Shown here in pieces: positions 34,201 through 46,489 of a DNA stretch of 64,000 bases. Within the stretch, counting starts at the first letter, position 1. Every line of letters starts with the position of its first letter. Both the position numbers and the translations under genes were made by a program. The notes under the pieces were generated by a model. That model had not been told where the DNA came from. It saw nothing but the letters and a program-made list of their open reading frames with translations, and searched no databases. Location: the NCBI RefSeq assembly GCF_025137375.1, contig NZ_CP073720.1:2008501-2072500 (forward strand), given 5' to 3'. This stretch comes from Dactylosporangium fulvum (GTDB lineage: Bacteria > Actinomycetota > Actinomycetes > Mycobacteriales > Micromonosporaceae).

Positions 34201-34436
34201 CCCGGACCAACGGCGCGGCCAAGACCGCCACGTCCACGCGCGCCAACGGCAACGGCGACAGCGCGGCCGCCGCACCTCCGAAGAAGGCGGCCGGCACCCG
34301 CGCCAAGCCCGACCCCGACGCGGCGCCGAAGGCGACGTCGAGGTCCACGGCCACCAAGTCGACCACCAAGCAGACGGCTGCCACCAAGCAGACGGCCCGC
34401 AAGGCCCCGGCGAAGAAGGCGACGACAAAGGGCTGA
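31278..34436 (+). CDS. uvrA: Excinuclease ABC subunit UvrA with a long basic C-terminal tail
   Basis: 1052 residues from ATG 31278 (AAGGGGAA upstream). The two ABC ATPase halves have Walker [21 protein letters not shown] (about 33-52) and [15 protein letters not shown] (about 650), with ABC signatures [20 protein letters not shown] and [20 protein letters not shown]. Zinc motifs are [14 protein letters not shown] and [12 protein letters not shown], then [20 protein letters not shown] with [10 protein letters not shown]. UvrA finds bulky DNA lesions with UvrB. The final 95 residues are an Ala/Lys/Thr-rich histone-H1-like tail ([14 protein letters not shown], then [15 protein letters not shown]), beyond the usual 940-1000 aa. 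Confidence 0.97.
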   Translation: MSDRLIIRGAREHNLRDVSLDLPRDAMIVFTGLSGSGKSSLAFDTIFAEGQRRYVESLSSYARQFLGQMDKPDVDFIEGLSPAVSIDQKSTSRNPRSTVGTITEVYDYLRLLYARVGEPHCPICGEAITKQTPQQIVDRVLAMDEGTRFQVLAPVVRGRKGEYVDLFSELQSKGYARARIDGVVHPLTDPPKLKKQEKHTIEVVVDRLAVKSSAKQRLTDSVETALKLAAGIVILEFVDLPEDDEHRERLFSEHLACPNEHPLSIEDLEPRSFSFNAPYGACPDCTGIGTKKEVDPELIVPDPERTLREGAIAPWASGHTLDYFLRLLEALGDDEGFNLDTPWRAISSRGQKAILHGSEDQVHVRYRNKYGRERSYYTGFEGVVQWIERRHADTESDWSRDKYEGYMRDVPCATCGGSRLKPEILAVTIAGHSIADICALSVGDCAELLGAMTLTDRQKMIAERVLKEINARLRFLVDVGLDYLSLDRAAGTLSGGEAQRIRLATQIGSGLVGVLYVLDEPSIGLHQRDNHRLIETLTRLKRLGNTLIVVEHDEDTIRTADWIVDIGPGAGEHGGRVVHSGPYEELVKAEESVTGAYLAGRKSIPTPQIRRPRTPGRELVVIGAREHNLRNLTVSFPLGQFVAVTGVSGSGKSTLVNDILHAVLANTVNGARLVPGRHTRISGLDNVDKVVGVDQSPIGRTPRSNPATYTGVFDNIRKLFAETTEAKVRGYGPGRFSFNVKGGRCEACAGDGTIKIEMNFLPDVYVPCEVCKGARYNRETLEVHYKGRTIAEILDMPIEEAASFFEAIPAIYRHLKTLNDVGLGYVRLGQPAPTLSGGEAQRVKLASELQKRSTGRTVYVLDEPTTGLHFEDIRKLLLVLQSLVDKGNTVIVIEHNLDVIKAADWVIDMGPEGGHKGGTVVAAGTPEEVAELEESHTGKFLRPVLGLAGPATGADTSARDRATKANGAAKTNGGARTNGAAKTATSTRANGNGDSAAAAPPKKAAGTRAKPDPDAAPKATSRSTATKSTTKQTAATKQTARKAPAKKATTKG

Positions 34437-34455
34437 CCACCACGGCCGCTCCGAG

Positions 34456-34509
34456 CTTGACCCTGGTGGGTTTCCGTGGTCAGGGCAACGCCAAACCACC
34501 AGGGTCAAG
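34456..34509 (+). terminator. Strong hairpin terminator after uvrA
   Basis: Near-perfect stem of about 17 bp with one bulged G: arms 34456-34473 and 34493-34509. It separates uvrA from the Rieske lipoprotein gene. Confidence 0.82.
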
Positions 34510-34574
34510 CCGGTTGCCGGCGCACGGGCGCTGCTACCGTGGCCGCTGGCGAGGCTGACCTCTGGAGGAAACAC

Positions 34575-35093
34575 GTGCCGGTCGAGGACGTCTTCAACCC
34601 TTGCGCCGCTCGGCGGGCGCTCCTGCTCGGCGCCGGGGTGCTCGGCGTCACCGTGCTCGCCGGGTGCGGCGGCGACGATCCTGCCCCGCCCGCCGCGAAC
34701 GGTGCTGCGAGCGGTGCGCCGTCAGCAGCCGGTACCACCGCCGCGGCGAATCCCTTCGACAACACCGGCGCCGCCACCGAGCCGGGTGAGGCTGCCCCGC
34801 CTGCCGGGGCGCTCGTGGCGGTGAAGGAGGTGCCGGTCGGCGGCGGCCTCATCGTCAAGGACACCCTGCTCGTCGTGCAGCCGAAGCAGGGCACGATCAA
34901 GGCGTTCCGGGCATCCTGCCCGCACCAGGGCGTCCTCGTCGAGCCGCCCAGCGCCGGGAACCCGATCATCATGTGCCCTGGGCACAACTCGCAGTTCAAG
35001 GCCGCCGACGGCAGTCTCGTGCGGGGGCCGGCCACGCGTGGGCTCAGCGCTGTGCCGGTGAAGGTCCAGGCGGGATACGTGGTCGAGATCTGA
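34575..35093 (+). CDS. Rieske [2Fe-2S] lipoprotein (first of two)
   Basis: 172 residues from GTG 34575 with GGAGG upstream. A signal with RRALLLGAGVLGVTVLAGC predicts an Arg-containing lipoprotein signal cleaved before Cys31. A low-complexity linker leads to a Rieske domain with the cluster ligands in SCPHQGVL and MCPGHNSQFKAADGSLVRGP. The paired-Cys and paired-His pattern CxH...CxxH is intact. It is probably an outer-face electron-transfer protein. It sits with a paralogue between uvrA and uvrC. Confidence 0.88.
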   Translation: MPVEDVFNPCAARRALLLGAGVLGVTVLAGCGGDDPAPPAANGAASGAPSAAGTTAAANPFDNTGAATEPGEAAPPAGALVAVKEVPVGGGLIVKDTLLVVQPKQGTIKAFRASCPHQGVLVEPPSAGNPIIMCPGHNSQFKAADGSLVRGPATRGLSAVPVKVQAGYVVEI

Positions 35094-35228
35094 TGTCCGC
35101 CACGGCGGGTGACGAAAGGTCACGCGCGGATAACGGATTCCCAGACTTTGTTGAGCATTGAACCGTACCCTCCATGGTCGACGTGTTTCCTGGCGTAGCC
35201 AGCGGGCCAACGATCATTGGAGGAGCCT

Positions 35229-35663
35229 ATGAGTGACACGACCCGCCGTGCGGTGCTCGCCGGAGCGGCCGGCGTCACGGCCGCGACGGTCCTCGCTGCG
35301 TGTGGAGACGATGCCAGCGACACCGGCTCGACCGGGAACGCCGGGAATGGCGCCACCGGTGGTGCCGCGGCCGGAGGCCCCCTGGCGAGCAAGGCCGACA
35401 TCCCCGTCGGGGGAGGGAAGATCTTCACGGACGGCGGTGGCGTGGTCGTCACCCAGCCGACCTCCGGCCAGTTCAAGGCCTTCAGTTCGATCTGCACGCA
35501 TCAACAGTGCGTGGTGTCGGAAGTGACGGACGGCACCATCCACTGCAAGTGCCACGGCAGCACGTTCTCCGCGGCCGACGGCTCGGTGACCAACGGCCCG
35601 GCGACCAAGGGCCTGCCCGAGAAGCAGTTGAAGATCGACGGCGACACCATCGCGCTGGCCTGA
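35229..35663 (+). CDS. Rieske [2Fe-2S] lipoprotein (second of two)
   Basis: 144 residues from ATG 35229 (AGGAG upstream). The Tat/lipobox signal is TRRAVLAGAAGVTAATVLAA followed by Cys. Cluster ligands are ICTHQQCVVSEVTDGTIHCK and CHGSTFSAADGSVTNGPATK, and the domain end matches its upstream paralogue (GSLVRGPATRGL versus GSVTNGPATKGL). The extra Cys residues (QQC, HCKC) resemble Rieske proteins with a disulfide next to the cluster. It probably arose by duplication with the preceding gene. Confidence 0.9.
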   Translation: MSDTTRRAVLAGAAGVTAATVLAACGDDASDTGSTGNAGNGATGGAAAGGPLASKADIPVGGGKIFTDGGGVVVTQPTSGQFKAFSSICTHQQCVVSEVTDGTIHCKCHGSTFSAADGSVTNGPATKGLPEKQLKIDGDTIALA

Positions 35664-35771
35664 GCGCGCCCGGGAGGGCCTGACGGGAAGGCGTCGAGGG
35701 GTCGGCCGAGAGGGGCGGCCGGCCCCGGCCCGGTGCGGATTTTCGTCGTACCCCCCGGATAGGCTCGAAAC

Positions 35772-37769
35772 GTGCCTGACCCGTCCACCTACCGCCCCGC
35801 GCCGGGGACCATTCCCGACACCCCTGGGGTCTACCGTTTCTACGATCTGTCCGGCCGGGTCATCTATGTGGGCAAGGCGAAGAGCCTGCGGCAGCGGCTC
35901 AGCTCCTATTTCGCCGACGTGTGGACGCTGCACTCGCGCACGCAGCAGATGGTCACCACCGCGTCCCGGGTCGACTGGGTCACCGTCGGCACCGAGGTCG
36001 AGGCGCTCCAGCTCGAGTTCAACTGGATCAAGGCCTACGACCCGCGGTTCAACGTCCGCTACCGCGACGACAAGAGTTATCCCTATCTGGCGGTGACGCT
36101 CGACGAGGCGTATCCGCGGCTGCAGGTGATGCGCGGGGCGAAGCGCAAGGGCGTGCGCTACTTCGGTCCCTATGCGCACGCGTGGGCCATCCGCGAGACG
36201 CTGGACCTGCTGCTGCGCGTGTTCCCGGCGCGCACCTGCTCGTCAGGGGTGTTCAAGCGGGCCGGTCAGATCGGCCGCCCCTGCCTGCTTGGCTACATCG
36301 GCAAGTGTTCCGCGCCGTGCGTCGACCGCGTCAGCGAGGCCGAGCACCGGCAGATCGTCGAGGACTTCTGCGACTTCATGGCCGGCAAGACCGACACCAT
36401 GGTCAAGAAGTTGGAGCGGGAGATGTATGCCGCCTCCGACGAGCTCGACTTCGAGCGTGCCGCCCGGATCCGCGACGACCTGGGCGCGCTGCGCCGGGCC
36501 GTGGAGAAGCAGGCCGTGGTGCTCGGCGACGGCACCGACGCCGACGTGGTGGCGTTCGCCGACGATCCGCTCGAGGCGGCGGTGCAGGTGTTCCACGTGC
36601 GCGGCGGGCGGGTCCGCGGCCAGCGCGGCTGGATCGTGGAGAAGACCGAGGACCTGTCCGCGGGCGACCTGGTGCACCACTTCTGCAGCCAGATCTACGG
36701 CAGCGAGGCCGGTGCCGAGGCCGCCGACCTGCCGAAGGAACTGCTGGTCCCGGAGTTGCCCGCCGACGTCGACGCGCTCGCCGACTGGCTGTCCAAGCTG
36801 CGTGGCAGCCGGGTCACGATCCGCGTCCCGCAGCGCGGAGACAAGAAGGCCCTTGCCGAGACGGTCGCGCGCAACGCCCAGCAGGCGTTGCAGCAGCACA
36901 AGCTGCGCCGGGCCGGCGATCTGAGCACCCGCAGTAAGGCGCTGGAGGAGGTCGCGGAGGCGCTCGGCATGCAGACCGCGCCGCTGCGCATCGAGTGTTA
37001 CGACGTCTCCCAGATCCAGGGCACCGACGTCGTCGCCAGCATGGTCGTGTTCGAGGACGGTCTGGCTCGCAAGAGTGAATACCGGCGGTTCGCGATCAAC
37101 GGCGCGACCGACGACGTGTCGGCGATCTCCGAGGTGCTGCGCCGGCGGTTCGCGCGGTATCTCGACTCGAAGGTCGAGCTCGACGAGCTGTCCGGCGACG
37201 AGGACGTGTCCCGGCCGGGCATCGACCCGACCACCGGCCGGCCGCGCAAGTTCGCCTACCCGCCGCAGTTGGTCGTCGTCGACGGCGGCCAGCCGCAGGT
37301 CAACGCCGCCGCGCAGGTGCTGCTCGACCTGGGCGTCGACGACATCGTGATCTGCGGACTCGCCAAGCGGCTCGAAGAGGTGTGGCTGCCCGACGACGAC
37401 TTCCCGGTGATCCTTCCGCGCGCCTCCGAGGGGTTGTATCTCCTGCAGCGCGTCCGCGACGAGGCACACCGCTTCGCGATCACGTATCACCGGCAGAAGC
37501 GGTCGAAGCGCATGACCGCGTCCACGTTGGACGGCGTTCCGGGACTCGGTGAGATCCGCCGCAAGGCGCTGCTGCGCCACTTCGGTTCACTCAAAAGGCT
37601 GAAGGCGGCGAGCGTCGAGGAGATCGCGGAGGTCCACGGCATCGGCCGCCGGACCGCCGAGACGATCCTCAGGACGCTGAACGGCGAGGCCGAGCCGCTG
37701 GAGCCGGGCATGAAGGGCGAAGCTGCGCAAACCGACCGAGCGGCCGGGCCCGCGGGCGGCACGACATAA
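35772..37769 (+). CDS. uvrC: Excinuclease ABC subunit UvrC
   Basis: 665 residues from GTG 35772. The N-terminal GIY-YIG nuclease domain has [20 protein letters not shown]. The UVR motif is near 205-240 ([20 protein letters not shown]), and the RNase H-like UvrC domain includes [20 protein letters not shown] and [18 protein letters not shown]-terminal helix-hairpin-helix pair ends with [20 protein letters not shown] and [19 protein letters not shown]. It makes both incisions in excision repair. rapZ follows after 4 bp. Confidence 0.97.
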   Translation: MPDPSTYRPAPGTIPDTPGVYRFYDLSGRVIYVGKAKSLRQRLSSYFADVWTLHSRTQQMVTTASRVDWVTVGTEVEALQLEFNWIKAYDPRFNVRYRDDKSYPYLAVTLDEAYPRLQVMRGAKRKGVRYFGPYAHAWAIRETLDLLLRVFPARTCSSGVFKRAGQIGRPCLLGYIGKCSAPCVDRVSEAEHRQIVEDFCDFMAGKTDTMVKKLEREMYAASDELDFERAARIRDDLGALRRAVEKQAVVLGDGTDADVVAFADDPLEAAVQVFHVRGGRVRGQRGWIVEKTEDLSAGDLVHHFCSQIYGSEAGAEAADLPKELLVPELPADVDALADWLSKLRGSRVTIRVPQRGDKKALAETVARNAQQALQQHKLRRAGDLSTRSKALEEVAEALGMQTAPLRIECYDVSQIQGTDVVASMVVFEDGLARKSEYRRFAINGATDDVSAISEVLRRRFARYLDSKVELDELSGDEDVSRPGIDPTTGRPRKFAYPPQLVVVDGGQPQVNAAAQVLLDLGVDDIVICGLAKRLEEVWLPDDDFPVILPRASEGLYLLQRVRDEAHRFAITYHRQKRSKRMTASTLDGVPGLGEIRRKALLRHFGSLKRLKAASVEEIAEVHGIGRRTAETILRTLNGEAEPLEPGMKGEAAQTDRAAGPAGGTT

Positions 37770-37773
37770 ACTC

Positions 37774-38679
37774 GTGCACGTGGTGAGCGAAGAGGGTGAG
37801 CCGATCGCGCCCGACCGGACGACGACCGACCTGGTCATCGTGACGGGCGTGTCCGGTGGTGGGCGCAGCACGGTGGCCCGCGCCTTGGAGAACGTCGGGT
37901 ATTACGTCGTCGACAACCTGCCGCAGGCGCTGCTGCTCGACATGGCCGAGCTGGCCTATGCGGCGCGGGGCGCCGCCCGGCGCACCGCGATGGTCCTCGA
38001 CGTGCGCAGCCATGCGTTCTCGACCGACCTGCCGGGTGCCGTCAAGTCGCTGCGTGAGCGGGGCTTCAACCCGCGGATGGTCTTCGTCGACGCCGATGAC
38101 GAGGTGCTGATCCGCCGGTTCGAGAGCGTGCGCCGCTCCCACCCGCTGCAGGGCGCCGGCCGCCTCTCCGACGGCATCGCCGCCGAGCGCAAGCTCCTGC
38201 AGGAGGCGCGCGAGCAGGCCGACGTGCTCATCGACACGAGCCATCTCAACGTCAACCAGCTGCGCGGCCGCATCGAGGAGATGTTCGGCGAGGAGGACAC
38301 CACCCAGATCCGGGTCACCGTGCTCTCGTTCGGGTTCAAGTACGGGTTGCCCCCCGATGCCGACTTTGTCCTGGACGCGAGGTTCCTTCCGAATCCGTAC
38401 TGGGTGCCCGAGCTGCGTGAGCACACCGGCAAGGAGACGGAGGTCAGTCGATACGTGCTGGGCCAGCGTGGTGCGGTGACCTTCGTCGAGACCTATGCGC
38501 GGCTGATCAACGCCACCGCGCCGGGCTTCGAGCGCGAGGGCAAGCGATACCTCACCATCGCCGTCGGCTGCACCGGCGGCAAGCACCGCAGCGTCGCGAT
38601 CGCCGAGGAGCTGGCCCGCCGGCTGCGCGAGATGCGGCTCGCGGCGTCGCCCCAGCACCGCGACCTGGGGCGCGAATGA
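37774..38679 (+). CDS. rapZ: RNase adapter/nucleotide-binding protein RapZ
   Basis: 301 residues from GTG 37774. The P-loop is GVSGGGRSTVARALENVGYY and VVDNLPQALLLDM follows. The C-terminal domain has FGFKYGLPPDADFVLDARFL and the signature AVGCTGGKHRSVAIAEELAR. In E. coli RapZ controls glucosamine-6-phosphate synthesis through small RNAs; the actinobacterial role is less clear. It overlaps yvcK by 4 bp, in the conserved rapZ-yvcK-whiA cluster. Confidence 0.95.
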   Translation: MHVVSEEGEPIAPDRTTTDLVIVTGVSGGGRSTVARALENVGYYVVDNLPQALLLDMAELAYAARGAARRTAMVLDVRSHAFSTDLPGAVKSLRERGFNPRMVFVDADDEVLIRRFESVRRSHPLQGAGRLSDGIAAERKLLQEAREQADVLIDTSHLNVNQLRGRIEEMFGEEDTTQIRVTVLSFGFKYGLPPDADFVLDARFLPNPYWVPELREHTGKETEVSRYVLGQRGAVTFVETYARLINATAPGFEREGKRYLTIAVGCTGGKHRSVAIAEELARRLREMRLAASPQHRDLGRE

Positions 38680-40013
38680 CCGACGAGGCACCGGCAGCAC
38701 CGAAGGCCCAGACCCCGCCACCACCGCCGGTGACGGGCGAGCCCGTCACCATGCCCGCCGCAGCCGCGGCACCGCCGTCCGCGGCACCGCCAGGACCTGC
38801 CGGACCGGGCACGACCGCGGCGGCGCGCGGATCACGCACCGCCGGACCGGGGCCGACCGCCACCACGGCGGCCGGCGGATCGCGCACCGCCGGGACGGGC
38901 GTGGCCGTGATCACGCAGCCCAGCGACTTGCGCACCGCCGCCGGGCCGGACGGGATGGCCTCGCCGATCGCCGCGGAACGGCTGGGCAATGCCGCCGAGC
39001 TGGGCGTCGAGGCGTCCGCCGCCTCGAGCAGGTCGCTCATCGGGCGGGCCGACGGCGCTCCCGTGCGGGTCGTCGCCTTCGGGGGCGGGCACGGGCTCTC
39101 CGTGACTCTCCGCGCCCTTCGCGGCATCCAGCAGGAACGGTCTCTCGACATCACCGCGGTCGTCACCGTGGCCGACGACGGCGGCTCCAGCGGCCGCCTC
39201 CGGGCCACCCGCGACATCCTGCCCCCGGGCGACCTGCGCCAGGCCCTCGCCGCGCTCGCCGACGAGACCGCCATGGCCGAGCTGTTCCAGCACCGGTTCG
39301 CCGGCGTCGACGACATCGCCGGGCATCCGGTCGGCAATCTTGTCCTCTGCGCGCTGATGGAACTGGCCCAGGACCCGGTCTCCGCCCTCGACCGGGCCGC
39401 CGCCATGCTGCGCTGCCACGGGCGGGTCCTGCCGATGTCACGCCAGTCGCTGCACATCGAGGCCGACCTGTCGGAGGGCGGCGAGGTCGTCACCGTGCGT
39501 GGCCAGCACGAGGTTGCGATCTCCACCAAGACCATCGACAGGGTCCGGCTCACTCCCGCCGCGCCCGAGGCCTGCGCCGAGGCGGTGCGCGCCACGCTGC
39601 GGGCCGACTGGCTGCTGTTCGGCCCCGGCTCCTGGTTCACCAGCGTGATCCCGCACCTGCTCGTGCCGGCGTTGGCCGACGCGATCCGGGAGAGCGCCGC
39701 AAAACGCCTGGTCACGCTCAACCTGGCGGCCGACAGCGAGACCGCCGGGCTCACGCTTCCAGAACACCTGGCCGCGTTGCGTCGTTACCTACCCGGGTTA
39801 CAGGTCGATGTAGTTCTTGCTGACGGGAAAGCCGTAGGCGACCCCGAACCGGTCCATCGTGCGGCAGAATCGCTTGGTGCACGTCTGGTGCTGGCGCCGG
39901 TGGCCGTCGTGGATGGATCTCCACAGCACGATCCGCAGGCGCTCGCGGCAGCTCTGGAGCCGCTGATCCGTAAGGAACTCGAAAACCGCGAGGTGACGAC
40001 AGAATGGCGATGA
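38676..40013 (+). CDS. yvcK: Gluconeogenesis factor YvcK (CofD-like) with Pro/Ala-rich N-terminal extension
   Basis: 445 residues. The family core starts at about residue 128 with [20 protein letters not shown], then [40 protein letters not shown] and [15 protein letters not shown]. YvcK binds UDP-sugars and affects carbon use and cell shape. The first 125 residues are low complexity ([20 protein letters not shown]), an extension absent from typical homologues of about 320 aa. The ATG overlaps the rapZ stop. A later in-frame start (for example the GTG at 38902 or the ATG at 38955) would remove much of the extension. Confidence 0.93.
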   Translation: MTDEAPAAPKAQTPPPPPVTGEPVTMPAAAAAPPSAAPPGPAGPGTTAAARGSRTAGPGPTATTAAGGSRTAGTGVAVITQPSDLRTAAGPDGMASPIAAERLGNAAELGVEASAASSRSLIGRADGAPVRVVAFGGGHGLSVTLRALRGIQQERSLDITAVVTVADDGGSSGRLRATRDILPPGDLRQALAALADETAMAELFQHRFAGVDDIAGHPVGNLVLCALMELAQDPVSALDRAAAMLRCHGRVLPMSRQSLHIEADLSEGGEVVTVRGQHEVAISTKTIDRVRLTPAAPEACAEAVRATLRADWLLFGPGSWFTSVIPHLLVPALADAIRESAAKRLVTLNLAADSETAGLTLPEHLAALRRYLPGLQVDVVLADGKAVGDPEPVHRAAESLGARLVLAPVAVVDGSPQHDPQALAAALEPLIRKELENREVTTEWR

Positions 40014-40984
40014 CCGCTGCGGTCAAGGACGAGCTCAGCCGGGTGGACGTGGCGAAGCCCTGCTGTCGGCGCGCCGAGATGGCCGCGCTGCTCAGGTTCG
40101 CCGGCGGACTGCACATCGTCTCGGGCCGGGTGGTCGTCGAGGCCGAGCTCGACACCAACGCCGCGGCCCGCCGGCTCAGGCGGGAAGTGTCAGAGGTCTA
40201 CGGGTACCAGAGCGAGATCCATGTCCTCGCGTCCGGCGGCCTGCGCAAGGCCAGCCACTTCATCGTCCGCGTGGTCAAGGACGGCGAGGCCCTCGCCCGG
40301 CAGACCGGCCTCCTCGACGTCCGGGGCCGCCCGGTCCGGGGGCTCCCGCCGCACGTCGTGTCCGCCAACATGTGCTGCGCCGTCGCCGCCTGGCGCGGTG
40401 CCTTCCTCGCTCACGGCTCCCTGACCGAGCCCGGCCGCAGCTGCGCCCTGGAGATCACCTGCCCCGGGCCGGAGGCCGCGCTCGCGCTGGTCGGCGCCGC
40501 CCGCCGCATCGGGATCACCGCCAAGGCCCGCGAGGTCCGCGGCGTCGACCGGGTCGTGGTCAAGGACGGCGACGCGATCGCCGCGCTGCTCACCCGCATC
40601 GGCGCCCACCAGAGCGTCCTCACCTGGGAGGAGCGCCGCGTCCGCCGCGAGGTCCGGGCCACCGCCAACCGGCTGGCCAACTTCGACGACGCCAACCTGC
40701 GCCGCTCCGCCCGCGCGGCGGTCGCCGCCGCCGCCCGGGTGGCCAGGGCCATGGAGATCCTCGCCGACACCGCCCCCGATCACCTCTCCAGCGCCGGCAC
40801 GCTGCGGCTGGAGCACCGGCAGGCGTCGCTGGAGGAGTTGGGCGCGCTCGCCGACCCGCCGCTGACCAAGGACGCGATCGCCGGTCGGATCCGCCGTCTG
40901 CTCGCACTCGCCGACAAGCGGGCCCGCGACCTCGGCATCCCGGACACCGAGTCGGCGGTCACCCCCGAAATGCTCGTAGGCTGA
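40004..40984 (+). CDS. whiA: DNA-binding sporulation regulator WhiA
   Basis: 326 residues starting [16 protein letters not shown], the standard actinobacterial N-terminus; an ATG at 40010 overlaps the yvcK stop as ATGA. LAGLIDADG-like region with [20 protein letters not shown] and [20 protein letters not shown], then a helix-turn-helix C-terminus ending [20 protein letters not shown]. WhiA works with WhiB to control sporulation septation. It ends the operon; about 250 bp then lead to gap. Confidence 0.96.
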   Translation: MAMTAAVKDELSRVDVAKPCCRRAEMAALLRFAGGLHIVSGRVVVEAELDTNAAARRLRREVSEVYGYQSEIHVLASGGLRKASHFIVRVVKDGEALARQTGLLDVRGRPVRGLPPHVVSANMCCAVAAWRGAFLAHGSLTEPGRSCALEITCPGPEAALALVGAARRIGITAKAREVRGVDRVVVKDGDAIAALLTRIGAHQSVLTWEERRVRREVRATANRLANFDDANLRRSARAAVAAAARVARAMEILADTAPDHLSSAGTLRLEHRQASLEELGALADPPLTKDAIAGRIRRLLALADKRARDLGIPDTESAVTPEMLVG

Positions 40985-41034
40985 AACGTGGCCTCCGACA
41001 CCCCGCTGGGATCGTGACCAGTCCGAGACGATAG

Positions 41035-43421
<2,387 letters not shown>

Positions 43422-43424
43422 GTC

Positions 43425-44210
43425 ATGACCACTCCGGAGACCGGTCGCCGTCCGCTCATGGCCGGCAACTGGAAGATGAACCTCAACCACCTCGAGGCGA
43501 TCTCGCTGGTCCAGAAGCTGGCCTTCAGCCTCACGGAGCAGCAGCTCAACGACGTCGAGGTGGTCGTTCTCCCGCCGTTCGTCGACATCCGCAGCGTCCA
43601 GACGCTGGTGGACGGCGACAAGCTGCTCATCGGCTACGGTGCGCAGGACCTGTCGCCCCACCCGTCAGGGGCGTATACGGGTGACATCTCGGGCGGCATG
43701 CTGGCCAAGCTCGGCTGCCAGTACGTCGCGGTCGGCCACTCGGAGCGCCGCCAGTACCACCGCGAGGACGACGCCCTCGTCAACGCCAAGGTGAAGGCCG
43801 CGCTCGCCAACGGCATCGCGCCGATCCTGTGTGTCGGTGAGGGGCTCGAGGTGCGCGAGGCCGGCGAGCACGTGGGCTACACGCTCGCGCAGCTCGACGC
43901 CGGCCTGGAGAAGATCAAGACCGACGAGGTCGAGAAGATCGTCATCGCGTACGAGCCGGTCTGGGCGATCGGCACCGGCAAGGTGGCGACCCCGCAGGAC
44001 GCGCAGGAGGTCATCGGCGCGATCCGCACGCGGCTGGCCGAGAAGTACACCGGCGGCACCGCCGACCGGATCCGCATCCTCTACGGCGGCTCGGTCAAGC
44101 ACGACAACGTCGCGGCGATCATCGAACAGCCCGACATCGACGGCGCGCTCGTCGGTGGCGCCAGCATCGACGCCGAGGGTTTCGTGCGGATTTGCCGCCT
44201 GGGCAAGTAG
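43425..44210 (+). CDS. tpiA: Triosephosphate isomerase
   Basis: 261 residues, 3 bp after pgk. [20 protein letters not shown] gives the substrate Lys, [20 protein letters not shown] the catalytic His, [20 protein letters not shown] the catalytic Glu and [16 protein letters not shown] the phosphate loop. The operon ends at a strong hairpin 14 bp later. Confidence 0.97.
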   Translation: MTTPETGRRPLMAGNWKMNLNHLEAISLVQKLAFSLTEQQLNDVEVVVLPPFVDIRSVQTLVDGDKLLIGYGAQDLSPHPSGAYTGDISGGMLAKLGCQYVAVGHSERRQYHREDDALVNAKVKAALANGIAPILCVGEGLEVREAGEHVGYTLAQLDAGLEKIKTDEVEKIVIAYEPVWAIGTGKVATPQDAQEVIGAIRTRLAEKYTGGTADRIRILYGGSVKHDNVAAIIEQPDIDGALVGGASIDAEGFVRICRLGK

Positions 44211-44223
44211 GCACACATCACTG

Positions 44224-44256
44224 AACGTCGCGCGGTCCGCACGGGCCGCGCGACGT
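44224..44256 (+). terminator. Terminator of gap-pgk-tpiA
   Basis: Perfect 12-bp stem (44224-44235 with 44245-44256) followed by a short TG-rich run. Confidence 0.88.
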
Positions 44257-44346
44257 TTGTTGTGCTGGCCACCCCGCGTTCCGCCCGACCTGAACGCCGC
44301 CTAAAGTGACGTGGTCCCGCCACGAGCGGGTGACGTTAGGACGAGC

Positions 44347-46059
44347 ATGTTGTTCTCCACGCGCCGTCGTGCCGCCGTGGGGGTTCTCGCGAGTCTGGGG
44401 CTGCTGGCGACCGCCGGGTGCAGCGACGCGGACGCGACGGACCAGCCACAACCACCGAAGACCGGCGGCACCCTGCACGTCATCGTGAGTGCCAAGCCGG
44501 CCCATCTCGACCCTCAGCGCATCGCCACCGCGACCGACGCGAACGTCAGCCGCCTCCTCAGCCGCACGCTCACCACGTTCAAGTCCGAGCCGGGCGCGGC
44601 CGCCAGCGAGATCGTCGGCGATCTCGCGACCGACGCCGGCCGGCCGAGCGAGGGCAACAAGGTCTGGGACTTCCAGCTCAAGGAAGACCTCCGCTGGGAG
44701 GACGGCACGCCGATCACGTGCGAGGACGTGAAGTACGGCGTCGAGCGCAGCTTCTCCAGCATCTTCTCCGTCGCCCAGCCGTATGCGAAGACCTACCTGG
44801 CCGGCACCGAGAACTACGCGGGACCGTTCGTCGGCGGCAACAACGAAGGCAAGGGCCTGGCCTCCGTCCAGTGCGTCGACAAGCGGAACATCAAGTTCAG
44901 GCTGTCCCAGCCGGTCGGCGACTTCGGCTACACCGTCGCCATGTCGGTGTTCGCGCCCGTGCCGGTCAAGCAGGACACGAAAAACGACTACGACCGCAAG
45001 CCGTTCTCCAACGGCCCGTACAAGCTCCAGGAGAACACGGATCAGCAGTTGGTCTTCGTGCGCAACCAGTACTGGGACCGCAAGACCGACAGCGTCCGCA
45101 AGGCGTACCCGGAAAAGATCGTGATCGAGGCCAACGCCGACCTGCCGACCGTCACCTCGAACCTGATCCAGAGCGAGGGCGAGTTCGCCGACTCGATCGA
45201 CCTGGACAAGAACGTCGCACCCAACTTCGTGCAGCAGGTCGTCAACGACCCGGCGCTGTCGGCGCGGGCGGTCCAGGGCAGCTACGGCGGCATCCGGTAC
45301 CTGGCGATCAACTCCAAGCGGATCCCCGACCTCGACTGCCGGCGCGCCCTGGTCTACGCGTTCGACAAGCGCAAGTTCCGCGCGGCGGCCGGCGGCTCGG
45401 TCTTCGGCGACTACGCCAACACGATGATCGCCCCGCAGCTCAAGGCCCACAAGGACTTCGACCTGTACGACAGCGCCAACAACGTCGAGGGCAAGCCCGA
45501 CGTGGCCATCAAGCTGATGGAGGAGCAGCGCAACAGCGGCAAGCCGTGCGCGACCACCCTGACGCTGTCGATCCCGGAGCAGAAGGACATCCGGCGCCTC
45601 GCCACCACGATGGTCGAGACCTACCAGCAGATCGGCATCCAGCTGAAGGTCAACGGCATCGACCCGGAGACCTACTTCGACGTCATCGGCAACCCGGCCA
45701 ACCAGAACGACCTGCTGTGGGCGGGCTGGATCCCGGACTGGGCCAACGGCTCCGCGGTCATTGCGCCGCTGTTCGACGGCCGGCTCATCCCGGCCAAGAC
45801 CAATGCCACCAACAACCAGAACTACTCGTTGCTCAACGACCCCGAGATCAACGACGCGATCACCGCGGCGCTGGAGGAGTCGGTGCCCGAGCGGCAGTAC
45901 CGGCTGTGGGGCGAATTGGACGAGAAGATCCAGCAGCAGGCCGTGACCATCCCGATCATTTACATGAAGGCGCTGCGCATGGCGGGCACCAACGTGCGGG
46001 GCGGATTTATCCACCCGCAGTTCGGCCAGCCCGACCTGTGCGCGCTCGGTCTCGCCTAG
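44347..46059 (+). CDS. Peptide/nickel-type ABC transporter substrate-binding lipoprotein (SBP family 5)
   Basis: 570 residues from ATG 44347. The lipoprotein signal is RRRAAVGVLASLGLLATAGC. The SBP_bac_5 core includes GGTLHVIVSAKPAHLDPQRI, WDFQLKEDLRWEDGTPITCE, DVKYGVERSF and GPYKLQENTDQQLVFVRNQY. The end has YRLWGELDEKIQQQAVTIPI. It should bind oligopeptides outside the membrane. No permease or ATPase genes adjoin it, so it is an orphan receptor inserted between tpiA and secG; its partner must be elsewhere. Confidence 0.92.
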   Translation: MLFSTRRRAAVGVLASLGLLATAGCSDADATDQPQPPKTGGTLHVIVSAKPAHLDPQRIATATDANVSRLLSRTLTTFKSEPGAAASEIVGDLATDAGRPSEGNKVWDFQLKEDLRWEDGTPITCEDVKYGVERSFSSIFSVAQPYAKTYLAGTENYAGPFVGGNNEGKGLASVQCVDKRNIKFRLSQPVGDFGYTVAMSVFAPVPVKQDTKNDYDRKPFSNGPYKLQENTDQQLVFVRNQYWDRKTDSVRKAYPEKIVIEANADLPTVTSNLIQSEGEFADSIDLDKNVAPNFVQQVVNDPALSARAVQGSYGGIRYLAINSKRIPDLDCRRALVYAFDKRKFRAAAGGSVFGDYANTMIAPQLKAHKDFDLYDSANNVEGKPDVAIKLMEEQRNSGKPCATTLTLSIPEQKDIRRLATTMVETYQQIGIQLKVNGIDPETYFDVIGNPANQNDLLWAGWIPDWANGSAVIAPLFDGRLIPAKTNATNNQNYSLLNDPEINDAITAALEESVPERQYRLWGELDEKIQQQAVTIPIIYMKALRMAGTNVRGGFIHPQFGQPDLCALGLA

Positions 46060-46108
46060 TAAGCTGGCTCAGCCTGAGAATTCCGCCCATCGAGAGGACG
46101 ACCGCGCC

Positions 46109-46366
46109 ATGACGGCGTTCGCCTACACCCTCATCGTGTTGCTGATCATCACGAGCGTTCTGCTCACCATGCTCGTGCTCCTGCACCGCGGCAAGGGCGG
46201 CGGCCTGTCGAGCATGTTCGGCGGCGGCGTCTCCTCCAGCCTCGCCGGCTCGTCCGTCGCGGAGAAGAACCTGGACCGATACACCATTCTGGTCGGTATC
46301 GTCTGGTTCGCTTGCATTGTTGGCCTTGGGCTCTGGCTGAAAATCGTTGAGAACGGTGGTGCCTGA
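46109..46366 (+). CDS. secG: Preprotein translocase subunit SecG
   Basis: 85 residues. The two transmembrane helices of SecG flank the conserved loop: YTLIVLLIITSVLLTMLVLL, then HRGKGGGLSSMFGGGVSSSL, then YTILVGIVWFACIVGLGLWL. It assists SecYE translocation. A hairpin follows at 46392. Confidence 0.96.
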   Translation: MTAFAYTLIVLLIITSVLLTMLVLLHRGKGGGLSSMFGGGVSSSLAGSSVAEKNLDRYTILVGIVWFACIVGLGLWLKIVENGGA

Positions 46367-46391
46367 GCACCCGCAGGAGTTCTAGACTCAT

Positions 46392-46422
46392 GCGCGCGGT
46401 TCCGTTCCGGGGCCGCGCGCAG
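46392..46422 (+). terminator. Terminator of secG
   Basis: 9-bp stem TGCGCGCGG/CCGCGCGCA with a 13-nt loop, then GGTGTTTT. Confidence 0.78.
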
Positions 46423-46489
46423 GTGTTTTCGCCCACACTCCTGCACTCCGCACGACGTCGCACCCTCCGACGAACAGGAGCGAGCAGCC

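Noticed and set aside
31260..34574. 1104-aa open frame on the minus strand opposite uvrA
   Set aside because: Arises from strong third-position GC bias of uvrA. The plus strand carries the full UvrA motif set.
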